This document shows, piece by piece, positions 1 through 9,031 of a stretch of DNA of 64,000 bases. A model generated the notes under the pieces. It did no database searches. It was given only the letters and a program-made list of their open reading frames with translations, and was not told the origin of the DNA. This stretch comes from Pseudoduganella violaceinigra DSM 15887 (GTDB lineage Bacteria > Pseudomonadota > Gammaproteobacteria > Burkholderiales > Burkholderiaceae_D). The position numbers and the translations under genes are program-made. The DNA lies in assembly GCF_000425385.1 (NCBI RefSeq), contig NZ_AUDI01000004.1:124001-188000 (forward strand), written 5' to 3'. How positions within the stretch are numbered: the first letter of the stretch is position 1; every line of letters starts with the position of its first letter.

Positions 1-285
1 ATCGCCGGTGCTGTGCCGGCGTTGAGAAAGTGGCTGAGCGTGCCGCCCGATCAACTGCCCGGCGATAGCAATATGCCGCGTGTGGCGGGGCCGGCGTACG
101 GGCAGTCCGAACGCATGGCCGTGTCGCCGGGGCGCGAGGAGCAAGGCTTGTTCAATATGCCGGGCGGCCAAAGCGGCCACCCGCTCTCGCCATTCTTCCT
201 GGCCGGCCATGCCGACTGGGTGGCGGGCAAGCCAATGCCTTTTTTGCCGGGACCAGCAAGGCACACACTGACATTCGTTAAATAG
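1..285 (+). CDS. Penicillin acylase family protein, C-terminal fragment
   Basis: Only the last 94 codons are inside the window; the reading frame is open at base 1 and ends with TAG at 283-285. The fragment carries the typical C-terminal end of the Ntn-hydrolase penicillin/acyl-homoserine-lactone acylase family: a Gly-Pro-x-Tyr segment followed by the GGQSGHPLSPFF block and a Trp-x-x-Gly motif. Family members are periplasmic enzymes that cleave amides and mature by self-processing. The catalytic Ser lies in the missing part, so substrate (beta-lactam, AHL or other amide) cannot be judged. Confidence 0.8.
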   Translation: MAGAVPALRKWLSVPPDQLPGDSNMPRVAGPAYGQSERMAVSPGREEQGLFNMPGGQSGHPLSPFFLAGHADWVAGKPMPFLPGPARHTLTFVK

Positions 286-286
286 T

Positions 287-314
287 TTGCATGCACTTGT
301 TTGGGGTGCATAAT
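287..314 (+). promoter_or_regulatory. Candidate sigma70 promoter of the GGDEF gene
   Basis: TTGCAT (287-292) is followed by a 16-nt spacer and CATAAT (309-314), about 30 nt upstream of the first possible start codon of the diguanylate cyclase gene. This is a motif match only. Confidence 0.4.
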
Positions 315-345
315 GGAGTTTCGACTCCGAGCAGGTCCGCTATAG

Positions 346-1287
346 ATGAGGCAAGCAATGATGAACGATTTTGCGGCCGCTTCCAAGGCTACCATGCAGT
401 TCTTGCGGCAACGCCTGGGCTTCAAGCTTTGGATGGTCACCCGCACCGACGGGAAAGACTGGATTGTGCTGTTTGCCGACGACCATGGTTATGGCGTCAA
501 GGCAGGCGACGTTTTCAATTGGGCCGAAACATTGTGTTCGCGCATGGTGGAAGGGCAAGGTCCGCACATCGCTCCCGACATCGCGAGCGAACCGGCCTAT
601 GCCCAGGCCCCGATTACCGGAAAGATCGCGGCGGGCGCGTATGTCGGCGTGCCGCTGCGGCGGGCCGACGGCACCCTGTTCGGTACCTTGTGCGCCGTCG
701 ATCCCGAGCCGCAGCCAGAGCGCATCCGGGAAGACCAGGATATGGTCGTTCTAATGGGCGAGCTGCTTGGCGGCCTGCTGGAAGCCGAATTGGCCAATAC
801 CGAGGCGGTGCGCAAGGTGGAACGGCTGGATGTCGACAGTACACGCGATGAACTGACCGGCCTATACAACCGCCGCGGCTGGGAAATGCTCATGTTGCGC
901 GAGGAGGAACGCTGCCGCCGCTACGGCCATCCGGCCTGCGTGGTGTCGATCGACCTGGACGACCTCAAGTTTTACAACGATACCCAGGGCTTCGCTTCCG
1001 GCGACGCGTTGTTGATCCGTTGCAGCAAGGCCTTGAAGGAAGTCACGCGCGGCTCCGATGTGGTGGCGCGCATGGGGGGCGACGAGTTTGCCATGCTGAT
1101 GGTGGAGTGCGACTATTTCGATGCCCAGGCCATGCTGCTGCGCGTGCAGGAAACGCTGGCCGGCTACGATGTGCGGGCCTCGATCGGCATGGCGATGCGC
1201 AAACCCGGCATCGACATGGAGGAAGCCCTCGCCATTGCCGATGCCGAGATGTACCGCGCCAAGCGCTCACGCAAGGTGCTGAACTAA
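346..1287 (+). CDS. GAF-GGDEF diguanylate cyclase
   Basis: The 313-residue product has an N-terminal GAF-like sensor domain (about residues 20-155) and a C-terminal GGDEF domain (about 165-313) that starts with the usual LTGLYNRRGW segment. The active-site GGDEF motif is intact. An RxxD motif (RGSD) stands five residues before it, the position of the inhibitory c-di-GMP I-site, so the enzyme is probably active and product-inhibited. No membrane segment is seen; the protein should be cytoplasmic. In-frame ATGs at 358 and 361 are alternative starts. The 3' end overlaps the convergent acyltransferase gene by 21 bp. Confidence 0.9.
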   Translation: MRQAMMNDFAAASKATMQFLRQRLGFKLWMVTRTDGKDWIVLFADDHGYGVKAGDVFNWAETLCSRMVEGQGPHIAPDIASEPAYAQAPITGKIAAGAYVGVPLRRADGTLFGTLCAVDPEPQPERIREDQDMVVLMGELLGGLLEAELANTEAVRKVERLDVDSTRDELTGLYNRRGWEMLMLREEERCRRYGHPACVVSIDLDDLKFYNDTQGFASGDALLIRCSKALKEVTRGSDVVARMGGDEFAMLMVECDYFDAQAMLLRVQETLAGYDVRASIGMAMRKPGIDMEEALAIADAEMYRAKRSRKVLN

Positions 1288-2436
1288 TCCTTCCTGCGCG
1301 GCGGGCTTCGCGCCCGCCGTCTTCCCGACGCCGAGCAGCGGCTGCAGCAGCGGTACGCGGCGTACTATTTCAAACACCCCGAAGCTGATCGCCAGGGTCA
1401 GTACGACGATCAGCACGCCTTCCGTGGCCGGCGGCAGGCCGGCGGCGCGCAAGCCCATCGCCAGGCAGACGATCAGGGTCTGGTGCAGGATGTAGACCGG
1501 GAACACGGCCTGGGTCAGGTAGCGGCGCTTGGCGCTGTCGAAATTCAGGTGGCGATGACCGAAACCGCATGCGGCGGCGATGCCGCTCCACTGGCACAGG
1601 GCGTAGCAGGTGCGGGCCAGCGGCAGCCAGTTGGCGAATTCCTCGCCGACCGCGGAGTAGCAGACGATGGCGGCCCAGCTTGCGAGGAAGAAGCCCAGTG
1701 CGGCGAAGCGGGCGTCTTCCAGGCGTTGCCAGAAGTCGCCTTGGCGCGCCATGGCGGCGCCCAGCAGGAAAGCCGGCAGGCTCATGGCGTGGTTATGCCA
1801 GTCCGCCGTCAGGTTGTGCGTGTGCGGCCAGTGCGACAGCAGCAGAATGCGGCCCAGTGCTAGAAAGACGACGGGCAGGGCGAACAGCTTCCAGCCTTGC
1901 AGCTGGTTCAACAGCCAGTTGCCCGCGGCCTGCATGCGGCGGCTGCCGATGGCGGCCAGGATCAGGGTGTAGACCCAGAGGTAGGGCAGGAACCAGAGAT
2001 GGTTCCAGGTCGGCAGGTCGAGGCAGCCGTTGTGGTCGCAGAAGCCGTGATAGGCGCGCAGGTACAGTTGCATGAAGTCGATGTAGCTGCCCTGATAAGC
2101 CACGTCCGATACCACCTCGAAATAAGACTGGGGCGGAACGATGAAGAACATGCCGAAAATGAGGGGAATGAGCAGGCGTTTGCTACGTTCCTTTGCCAAG
2201 CCTTTACCGCCCAGTTTCTCGAGCAGGAAGGCGGCCGCCGCGCCGCCGATCAGGAACAGCAGCGACATGCGCCAGGGCGATGAGAGCATCATGAACGGTT
2301 CGATGGCTTCGCTGGGGTGGGGCGTTTTCACATGCCAGTCCCAGCTTACGTAGTACATGCCGGTGTGGTACAGCACCAGGAGGAAGAAGGCGCCAATGCG
2401 CAGCCAGTCAAGGAAATACAGGCGTTTGTTTTGCAT
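1267..2436 (-). CDS. Acyltransferase-3 family membrane protein (OpgC/MdoC-like)
   Basis: The product (389 residues from the ATG at 2436) begins with the YFLDWLRIGAFFLLVLYH segment typical of membrane acyltransferases that modify surface glycans, followed by about ten hydrophobic segments. The resemblance is closest to OpgC/MdoC, which succinylates osmoregulated periplasmic glucans, but no opgGH genes are nearby, so the substrate is open. An ATG nine codons upstream (2463) is possible; the inner ATG is chosen because family members start right before the first membrane segment. It converges with, and overlaps, the GGDEF gene. Confidence 0.75.
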   Translation of the reverse strand: MQNKRLYFLDWLRIGAFFLLVLYHTGMYYVSWDWHVKTPHPSEAIEPFMMLSSPWRMSLLFLIGGAAAAFLLEKLGGKGLAKERSKRLLIPLIFGMFFIVPPQSYFEVVSDVAYQGSYIDFMQLYLRAYHGFCDHNGCLDLPTWNHLWFLPYLWVYTLILAAIGSRRMQAAGNWLLNQLQGWKLFALPVVFLALGRILLLSHWPHTHNLTADWHNHAMSLPAFLLGAAMARQGDFWQRLEDARFAALGFFLASWAAIVCYSAVGEEFANWLPLARTCYALCQWSGIAAACGFGHRHLNFDSAKRRYLTQAVFPVYILHQTLIVCLAMGLRAAGLPPATEGVLIVVLTLAISFGVFEIVRRVPLLQPLLGVGKTAGAKPAAQEGLVQHLA

Positions 2437-2613
2437 GATAAATTGGCAATCAGGGTTGGACATGCACCCAGATTAAGGCGACGGACCTTGCCAAGCCAGC
2501 AATAGGTGGCGAACGGCAACTGGCCGGGGCGAACGTCAAACCAGCATCCATTTCAACCAGCAGGCGTGCGGAATGCAATATGGCTGTATTGAGTGTTCCT
2601 ATGGGAGTTTTTG

Positions 2614-4146
2614 ATGGGTATTCCGGCGCCGGCGAAGAATTTTCTCGACTACGAGCCCGTGCTGTGGCGCGTATTGAGCAAGCTTGCGCGCGACGGTTAT
2701 GTCATCCAGCCGCACGATGCGCGCGACCTGATACATGACTTTTTCCTGGAATGGGCTCCGCTCAATAGCCGCTTTGATGCCGGCAAGGGCGAATTCGGCC
2801 CCTATCTTGCCACTTCTTTCTACCGCTTCGGGCGTCGCCGGCAATTGAAATTGCACCGCTTGCGCTCGCGTGCAGTGGATATTGAGGAATGCATCGAGCT
2901 GGCGTCGGCAGACCCGTTGCCGCTGGAAAGCGTCGAGATGCAACAGCAAACCGCGCAACTGCACACCGTTCTGGGGCAGATGCCTGCGGCAGAACAGGCC
3001 TTGCTGGCCGATTTCCTGTCGGATCAGGCACCTGGCGAGCGTGAACTTGCGGAAAAACACCATCTCACGCGTTATCGATTGCGCGAGCAACTGGCTGCTT
3101 CAGTCAGCCGCGTCGCGTTGCAAATGATGGAGGCCGGGCCGAAGTCGGGTGACGCCGATGTCGCTTACCGGATCTGGGTGATGGGCCAATCTCCGCGAAC
3201 GGTCGCTGCCCAGTTTGGAATTTCAACAGAACAGGTGAACCAGGCCAAGACGCGCTTTGCGCAAGCTTTGCTGAGCTCCATACGGGGTACGGAACAGCCG
3301 GTTCGCCAGGGGAAGATCATCATGATGAATCTCGAGATACTCAAGAATGCGCTGACCGCATTCGACAATAGTTCGGCATTGGACTGCCTGCGCGCGCATG
3401 CACCCCAAGTTCGGGCTACGCTGGAGCAGCAGGATATCGTGTTGGATGATGCCATCAGCCAGGCCTTGGACCAGCACCCGGAATGGCTGGCGAGCGTGTA
3501 TGCGGCGCTGGCCGGGCCCGATGCGCTGAAGCCTGGGGCGAGCGACGATCAGCGTGCTATTGCCGAAATCCTTGCCAATGAGGACATTGCCATTGCCGAG
3601 GCATGGGCGGCCTTGCTCGATAAACTGGACGGGGCGACCGCGTGGGAGCAGCCCTTGCAGGAGGTGGGTACGCCGGACCCGGCCTTTATTGAGTATTTAC
3701 GCCAGCAACGTCTGGTGCAGGGATGCGGCCTGGCGGAAGAGCGCCTGCTGCGCTATGGCTTGACACCCGCCATGCTGTTCGAGGCACTGCATCTGATGGA
3801 GCTGCTGTTTGACCGCTCCCTGCGCCGGGCCGGCAGCGAGTCCGCGCCGCTGCGCAGCAAGGACGAGGGGATTATCCTGCAGGACGGCCGAAAGACTGCA
3901 AGCGTTGGAACCCTTGCGCTGCATCGCCAGCTCGCGGGGACGCTGGACCTGCAGCCAGGGATGGCGGCGCCGCTGGCACGCAGCTTGTCGTGTATGTTGC
4001 AGTGGTCGCCGCTCCTGATAGACGGGTATCGCCATGTGGCGCCTGGCCGGTTCACTAAATTGCCGGCGAGCGCCCGGCAACCGGGCTTCCTGCAATCCGA
4101 ACAGCTCGTTCGAAGGTGGTGCGCCAGCGATTGCGATCTTCCCTAA
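2614..4146 (+). CDS. Sigma-70-like protein with large unknown C-terminal region
   Basis: The 510-residue product starts at ATG 2614, preceded by GGGAG six bases upstream; a GTG at 2593 is less likely. Residues about 10-220 look like an ECF-type RNA polymerase sigma factor: a region-2-like stretch (DLIHDFFLEW, followed by SFYRFGRRRQ) and two helix-turn-helix-like segments. The remaining roughly 270 residues match nothing I recognise. An in-frame ATGATG at 3322 preceded by GGGGAAG suggests that two genes may have fused or that a second product starts internally. The role may be transcriptional, but true sigma activity is unproven. The stop overlaps the convergent phosphoesterase gene by 4 bp. 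Confidence 0.55.
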   Translation: MGIPAPAKNFLDYEPVLWRVLSKLARDGYVIQPHDARDLIHDFFLEWAPLNSRFDAGKGEFGPYLATSFYRFGRRRQLKLHRLRSRAVDIEECIELASADPLPLESVEMQQQTAQLHTVLGQMPAAEQALLADFLSDQAPGERELAEKHHLTRYRLREQLAASVSRVALQMMEAGPKSGDADVAYRIWVMGQSPRTVAAQFGISTEQVNQAKTRFAQALLSSIRGTEQPVRQGKIIMMNLEILKNALTAFDNSSALDCLRAHAPQVRATLEQQDIVLDDAISQALDQHPEWLASVYAALAGPDALKPGASDDQRAIAEILANEDIAIAEAWAALLDKLDGATAWEQPLQEVGTPDPAFIEYLRQQRLVQGCGLAEERLLRYGLTPAMLFEALHLMELLFDRSLRRAGSESAPLRSKDEGIILQDGRKTASVGTLALHRQLAGTLDLQPGMAAPLARSLSCMLQWSPLLIDGYRHVAPGRFTKLPASARQPGFLQSEQLVRRWCASDCDLP

Positions 4147-5165
4147 TGCAAGGCGAACTGGCGTGGTGGGGAAAGGGGATTGAAGCCTTGCCTCGACCGG
4201 ATGTAACTTGTCGCCATCCATTCAAGCCGGCCATCGACGTCGAAGATCCTATGCACGAACAAGGAATTCGGATTCGGCTTGATACGGCCGGGGTCGCGCA
4301 ATTTCAGGCGCCATTTGAAGGGTACCGTATCCAATTGGGTCGTGGTGCCGGCCCCGAACTCCCAGCATTCGTGCACGCCGGAATAATGGCGTCGCGCGCT
4401 GGAAAGATGGGTGTGGCCGCACAAAATGACGGATACGTCCTGCCGCTGGATGAAGGCGTCCAGGTCCTGTTTGGCCTTGCCGGCCATGCCGAGCTCGAAG
4501 CCTGGCCAGGTGCGGGAATGGTGGATGAGTAGCGTGCGCACTTCGCGTTCGGGGCGGGGTTCGAGTTGCGTATCCAGTTTTTTCAGCTGCGAGGAAAAAT
4601 TTCCCCTTGCATAGATCCGCTGGATCGAGTTCGGCAAGACGTCCGCGTCGGAGTCGATTTCAATCAGCCTGAGCGTGCGGCCGTGGGACCCCAGTGGAAA
4701 GCAGGTCATGTGCGGGAGCTCTTCGATGAAGCGGCTGTAGTAGCTGGATGGCGTTGCGCCGACCGGGCCCGCGTTGCCCGCCCAGTGGTCGTGATTGCCA
4801 GGGATCGTGAGGAGCCTGCCTGCCGCGCAGAGTCCGACCGTATCGCCCGATGCGGGATCGAGGTCGATCTGCCGTTCAAGAAAGCGCTGGGCCAGCGCGA
4901 GCTCCTGCCAATCGCCAAAACGGCTCACATCGCCCGAGACTAAAATATGGAACTTCTCGTCGCGATCGCGCAAGTCGTCCACGAATTTGGCCAGGTGCTG
5001 CAACGCCAGGCCGCGGTGGCCGAGCAATCCGTCGAACACGGGGAAATTATCCAGTCCAAATTGCACGCCTGGGCTGATGTTCGCGTCGCCCGTATCGGGA
5101 TCGATACTTCCGATATGCAAATCGGAAATATGCACGAATGTGGCAAGCAGTTTTTGTTTTTGCAT
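4143..5165 (-). CDS. Calcineurin-like metallophosphoesterase
   Basis: The 340-residue product shows all five blocks of the binuclear metallophosphoesterase family in order: DLHIG near residue 15 (metal ligands Asp and His), SGDVSRFGD, the GNHDHW catalytic block, an HHS segment, and GHTH near the end. The architecture resembles CpdA/Icc phosphodiesterases, but substrate specificity cannot be read from these motifs. There is no signal peptide. It is convergent with the sigma-like gene and may or may not be functionally linked to it. Confidence 0.85.
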   Translation of the reverse strand: MQKQKLLATFVHISDLHIGSIDPDTGDANISPGVQFGLDNFPVFDGLLGHRGLALQHLAKFVDDLRDRDEKFHILVSGDVSRFGDWQELALAQRFLERQIDLDPASGDTVGLCAAGRLLTIPGNHDHWAGNAGPVGATPSSYYSRFIEELPHMTCFPLGSHGRTLRLIEIDSDADVLPNSIQRIYARGNFSSQLKKLDTQLEPRPEREVRTLLIHHSRTWPGFELGMAGKAKQDLDAFIQRQDVSVILCGHTHLSSARRHYSGVHECWEFGAGTTTQLDTVPFKWRLKLRDPGRIKPNPNSLFVHRIFDVDGRLEWMATSYIRSRQGFNPLSPPRQFALH

Positions 5166-5333
5166 GGTGACCTCCCGGGTTAGTCCGCTTTGGACAGACG
5201 GGCAAGGAGAAAGTTCAAAGCTTTTGGCGATAATGGAAGCCGTGCGGCTTCAACATCGACGGACAGTCCTGGCCGTTGCGTCAAGCCTGAGCTTCACAAA
5301 GGCAGGGTAAGCCGGTGCGAGCGGTGATCGCAG

Positions 5334-6059
5334 CTATCGGGACTGGCGATGCGCGAGGGCTTCGAGAATGGCGGTCTTGAAATTGCGGCCAAGCGGGACG
5401 ATGGCGCCACCACGAAGCAGCAATTGGCCGTCGTGATCGATCTTGTCGACCAGGGACAGGCGGACGGCGGCACGCCGGTGGCAGCGCACGAACTCTCCAC
5501 CCAGGCTCTCCAGCAGGTCGGTCAGGGTTTGCCGCAGCAAGGGCGCGCCTTGTGCTGTGTGCAGCATGACGTAGTTATCGGCGGTCTCGAGCCATTGGAT
5601 CTCGGCGACTGGTACCACACGGGTTCCGCCCCGTTCGCTGATTAGTAGTTGCTGCAGTGGCAGTCCAGGAACAACAGCCGGGCGGTCAGCCTGTACGGAG
5701 CGTGCCGCCAGCCGCTCGCGCAGGCGCTGCAAGGCGCGCTGCAGGCGCGTTGCGTCAAAGGGTTTCAGCAGGTAGTCGATCGCATTGGCGTCGAAGGCTG
5801 GCACTGCGTATTCGTCGAAGGCGGTGGCGAACACGACCAGGGGCGCGGGCTGGGGCAGGGAGGCTGCGACCTCGAGGCCGCTTACCTCCGGCATCTGCAC
5901 GTCGAGGAAGACGGCGTCCGGCATAAAGCTGGCGACTTTCTCCAGCGCTTCCACGCCGTCGCGCGCTTCCTCAATGGCGCTTACGCCGGATTCCTGCAGC
6001 AGCATGCGGCGCAGTTTGTCGCGCGCAGGGCGCTCGTCGTCCACGATCAGGATACGCAT
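5334..6059 (-). CDS. LytTR-family response regulator (AlgR/LytR type)
   Basis: The 241-residue product has an N-terminal receiver domain with acidic residues DDE at 7-9, phospho-acceptor Asp53 (FLDVQMPE) and Lys99, and a C-terminal LytTR DNA-binding domain (about 135-235). It should bind DNA when phosphorylated by the kinase encoded just upstream, whose 3' end it overlaps by 13 bp. The arrangement implies translational coupling and a cognate pair. Target genes are unknown; the antiporter at the head of the operon is one candidate for functional linkage. Confidence 0.9.
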   Translation of the reverse strand: MRILIVDDERPARDKLRRMLLQESGVSAIEEARDGVEALEKVASFMPDAVFLDVQMPEVSGLEVAASLPQPAPLVVFATAFDEYAVPAFDANAIDYLLKPFDATRLQRALQRLRERLAARSVQADRPAVVPGLPLQQLLISERGGTRVVPVAEIQWLETADNYVMLHTAQGAPLLRQTLTDLLESLGGEFVRCHRRAAVRLSLVDKIDHDGQLLLRGGAIVPLGRNFKTAILEALAHRQSR

Positions 6060-7093
6060 GGCAGCCTCATTTCAGCCCGTACACCGGCCGGTTCTGTTTG
6101 CGACAACGCCAGACTGGCGGCGTCGCCGTGCAGCGCTTGCAGCCGCTCGCGCAAATTGCGCACGCCGATTCCGCTCGCTGGCTTGTCGGCAGCGTCCGGC
6201 GTGAGGCGGCCCGCGTCGTCGGCCACGGCGAGGAGCAGCTTGTCGCCATCGCGCCGCGCACTGATGGCGATCCTGGTTACCCCTCGCCGCCTTTCGACAG
6301 TGTGTTTGAACACGTTCTCGAGCAAGGGCTGCATGCTCATCACCGGGACCAGGCATTCGCCGCATGAGGCGTCGATGTCCCAGTCGATCTGCACGCGGTC
6401 CACAAACCGCTCCTCCATCAGCCTTGCATAGCCGCGCAATAAGCGAAGCTCGGTGGACAGCGGCGCCTGCTGCTGCCCGCTGACGTCCAGCGTGGCACGC
6501 AGTACGTCGGCCAGTTGAACCAGGGTTGCGTCCGCCCGCTCCACATCCGAATGCATGAGGGAAGAAATCGTGTTCAGGGCATTGAACAGGAAGTGCGGCT
6601 GCATCTGCTGCGTCAATTGATGCAGCTGCGCCGTGCGCAACTGTGCATTGGCCTGCTCCGCCGCGCGGAAGGACAGTACGCCGAAAATGATCAGCGTGAA
6701 GATCACCACGAAGATGGAGATCTTGATGTTTTCGTACAGGAGGGTTTCGCCCCAAGGCTCATGCCGGTATTCCAGCCCGAGCGCGGCATAGACCGCATGC
6801 CGGATGCCGAAGGCCAGCGGCGTGAACAGGATCCACCAGACCGGCAGCCATTGCGCTTGCTGCAGGAACCAGCGGGCCGGCGTGGCGATCAGCCCATCGT
6901 GGCGGCGCGAACCCAGGCGCTGCATGGCCAGCAGCAGCGTCGCCACCGCCATGGACGACGACTCCCACAGGATGGGCTGCCATAAAGGCCCATGATCGTC
7001 GTGGCGCAGGAAGTCCTGCACCGCGGTGGCCACCATCATGGCCCAGAACAGCAGCCATGCGGCCAGGAGCGACAGCGTGGCGCGCTTGTTCAT
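6047..7093 (-). CDS. Sensor histidine kinase of the LytS/AlgZ family
   Basis: The 348-residue membrane protein has about four hydrophobic segments in the first 145 residues, then the His_kinase-family block QPHFLFNALN with phospho-acceptor His167, and a C-terminal ATPase domain with an N-box (PLLENVFKH) and a GIGVRNLRERL G-box. No extracellular sensor domain is visible, so it probably senses through its membrane segments. It sits between the antiporter gene (4-bp ATGA overlap) and the LytTR regulator gene (13-bp overlap). Confidence 0.9.
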   Translation of the reverse strand: MNKRATLSLLAAWLLFWAMMVATAVQDFLRHDDHGPLWQPILWESSSMAVATLLLAMQRLGSRRHDGLIATPARWFLQQAQWLPVWWILFTPLAFGIRHAVYAALGLEYRHEPWGETLLYENIKISIFVVIFTLIIFGVLSFRAAEQANAQLRTAQLHQLTQQMQPHFLFNALNTISSLMHSDVERADATLVQLADVLRATLDVSGQQQAPLSTELRLLRGYARLMEERFVDRVQIDWDIDASCGECLVPVMSMQPLLENVFKHTVERRRGVTRIAISARRDGDKLLLAVADDAGRLTPDAADKPASGIGVRNLRERLQALHGDAASLALSQTEPAGVRAEMRLPCVS

Positions 7094-8736
7094 TTTTTCT
7101 GGTGACGTGCTTCGACGAGGTCGATCTCGCGCACCAGCTTGCGCGCCGTTTCGTCGGAAATGTGGTGGTGGCGCGCCAGTTCGAAGATGGCCTGGCGCTC
7201 CGCTTCCATGGCCGCCAGGCGCAGTTCGCGCTCGGCGCGGTCAAGTTTGCGGAAATGTTCCTTGCTCTGGTCTTCCGATGACCAGGCCACGTTCAGCCGG
7301 TACTCATACAGTGCGATCACGCGCGCCGCGGCCTGCGGCAGCACGTCCGGGTGATGGTTGTCGGCCAGTGCCAGTTCAGCGCGCTCGATGGCTGCAATCG
7401 CGGCCGAAGCGGCCTGGCGGCGCGCCATGTCTTCCTGTTGGCGCTCGGCCGGCTCCTCCAGGAATTTCATGCCGCCCAGCAGGCGCGGCAGCCCGATGCT
7501 GGCCGCCAGCAGGGAAATAAGGATGACCGAGCTGGCCAGCAGGATGGTCAGGTCGCGCGCCGGGAATGGCTCGCCATTCGGTAGGGCCAGCGGCAAGGTC
7601 AACACACCGGCCAGGGTAATGGCGCCGCGCGCGCCGGCCAGCGCCGTTGCCAGCAGCAGGCGCCAGTGCGGCCTGCCGCCCTGGGCGGCGCTGCTGCGGC
7701 GGCTGCGGCGGTAAAGCGTCACCCGCAGGGTGGCCCAAACCCAGACGAAACGCAGGGCAATCAGGCCGAAGCTGATGGCGAAGGCATACAGCACCAGCCA
7801 CCATGCATTGATATGGCCGCTCTGTTCCAGCGATTCGCTGGCGCCGCGCAGGATATCGGGCAACTGCTCGCCGAGCAGCACGAACATGATGCCATTCAGC
7901 GCGAATTGCACCGTGTCCCACACGGCGGTGCGCTGGATGCGGGTCGCCGCCAGCGACTGGCCGCTCAGTTCCACATAGCTCATGGTGATACCTGCCGCCA
8001 CGGCGGCCAGGATGCCCGAGGCATGCATGCGTTCCGCCACCAAGTAGGCGCCGAAGGGAATCAGCAGGCTGACCAGGATGGGCGAGCCGGAAGGTTCGCC
8101 ATAGCGCCTGGTCAAGGGCCCTTGCAGCCAGGCGATGGCGGCCGTGATCGCAACGCCGGCGGCGATGCCGGCGGCGGCCAGCCAGACAAAGGTCAGCGAC
8201 GCCTCAGTCAGCGAAAAGGTGCCGGTCAACGCCGCCGCCACGGCAAAGCGGAAGCACACCAGGCCGCTGGCGTCGTTCAGCAGGGCTTCGCCTTCCAGGA
8301 TATGCATCAGCCGCTTGGGAATCGGCGCGCGCGAAGCGATCGAGCCGACGGCAATCGGGTCGGTCGGCGAAAGAATGGCCGCCAGCGCGAACGCCACCGG
8401 CAGCGGCATGGCGGGAATCAGCCAGTGAATCAGGTAGCCGGCGCCCAGCACGGTAAAGATTACCAGGCCCAGGGCCAGTTCCAGGATTACCACGCGGTCG
8501 CGGAACAGGCCCGTGTTCGGGATGCGCCAGCCATCCAGGAACAGCAGTGGCGGGATGAACAGCAGGAAGAACAATTCCGGGTCGAGCTGGATGCCGTGGC
8601 CGGACCACGCGGCAATGCCGGCGCCAAGCCCGATCTGCACCAGGGGGAGGGGAATGCTGGCGCTCAGCATCCGCTTCAGGTACGCGCTGGCGATCACGGC
8701 CAGCAGCATTGCTAAAACTATCTCAATAGAATCCAT
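7090..8736 (-). CDS. CPA1-family Na+/H+ antiporter
   Basis: The product (548 residues) has about 12 membrane segments with the family hallmarks DPELFFLLFIPPLLFLDGW and SPTDPIAVGS, whose acidic residues form the ion site, and a hydrophilic C-terminal tail of about 130 residues. It should exchange Na+ or K+ for protons across the inner membrane. ATG 8736 is preferred over ATG 8760 because a perfect TATAAT on the same strand (8743-8748) would place transcription start at this ATG, a leaderless arrangement. It is first in an operon with the kinase/regulator pair. Confidence 0.88.
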   Translation of the reverse strand: MDSIEIVLAMLLAVIASAYLKRMLSASIPLPLVQIGLGAGIAAWSGHGIQLDPELFFLLFIPPLLFLDGWRIPNTGLFRDRVVILELALGLVIFTVLGAGYLIHWLIPAMPLPVAFALAAILSPTDPIAVGSIASRAPIPKRLMHILEGEALLNDASGLVCFRFAVAAALTGTFSLTEASLTFVWLAAAGIAAGVAITAAIAWLQGPLTRRYGEPSGSPILVSLLIPFGAYLVAERMHASGILAAVAAGITMSYVELSGQSLAATRIQRTAVWDTVQFALNGIMFVLLGEQLPDILRGASESLEQSGHINAWWLVLYAFAISFGLIALRFVWVWATLRVTLYRRSRRSSAAQGGRPHWRLLLATALAGARGAITLAGVLTLPLALPNGEPFPARDLTILLASSVILISLLAASIGLPRLLGGMKFLEEPAERQQEDMARRQAASAAIAAIERAELALADNHHPDVLPQAAARVIALYEYRLNVAWSSEDQSKEHFRKLDRAERELRLAAMEAERQAIFELARHHHISDETARKLVREIDLVEARHQKK

Positions 8737-8742
8737 GCGCGC

Positions 8743-8748
8743 ATTATA
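8743..8748 (-). promoter_or_regulatory. Candidate -10 box of the antiporter operon
   Basis: A TATAAT hexamer on the minus strand lies seven bases before the ATG at 8736. No good -35 element is visible 16-18 nt upstream. If used, it gives a leaderless mRNA. Confidence 0.4.
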
Positions 8749-8813
8749 GGGGGATGCCATTCGAAAAAGAACTTGTCACTTCTAACAGTGGCTGTCATAA
8801 TAGCGCCTCCTCT

Positions 8814-8889
8814 GCGGGAATAGCTCAGTTGGTAGAGCGCAACCTTGCCAAGGTTGAGGTCGAGAGTTCGAGACTCTTTTCCCGCTCCA
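8814..8889 (+). tRNA. tRNA-Gly (GCC)
   Basis: A 76-nt cloverleaf can be drawn. The acceptor arm GCGGGAA pairs with TTCCCGC, the D-arm is AGCTCAGTTGGTAGAGC, the anticodon stem CAACC/GGTTG encloses loop TTGCCAA with anticodon GCC, and the T-loop TTCGAGA is present. The encoded discriminator T and CCA end complete the gene. Confidence 0.97.
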
Positions 8890-8897
8890 GAATTCTT

Positions 8898-8930
8898 AAA
8901 AGGACGCCAATGTGCGTCCTTTTTTTGTTG
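8898..8930 (+). terminator. Rho-independent terminator after tRNA-Gly
   Basis: A 10-bp stem (AAAAGGACGC-type arm at 8898-8907 pairing with GCGTCCTTTT) with a six-base loop is followed by a run of T residues, nine bases after the tRNA CCA end. Confidence 0.85.
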
Positions 8931-9031
8931 TTTCTGCCCCTCATCGTTCGCGGCACTGAAAAAAAGGCCGGTATACTGCCCAAACATTCCATATCAAAGG
9001 GAATGCTTCTCAAAGCAGACTGGAGCGATCG

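Noticed and set aside
4143-5165. Treating the sigma-like protein and the metallophosphoesterase as one defence or signalling system
   Set aside because: They are convergent, share only a 4-bp overlap and have no shared motif; adjacency alone is too weak.
8941-9031. Flagellar (sigma28) promoter before cheV
   Set aside because: A TATACT occurs at 8972-8977 but no sigma28 -35/-10 pair or sigma70 -35 box fits.
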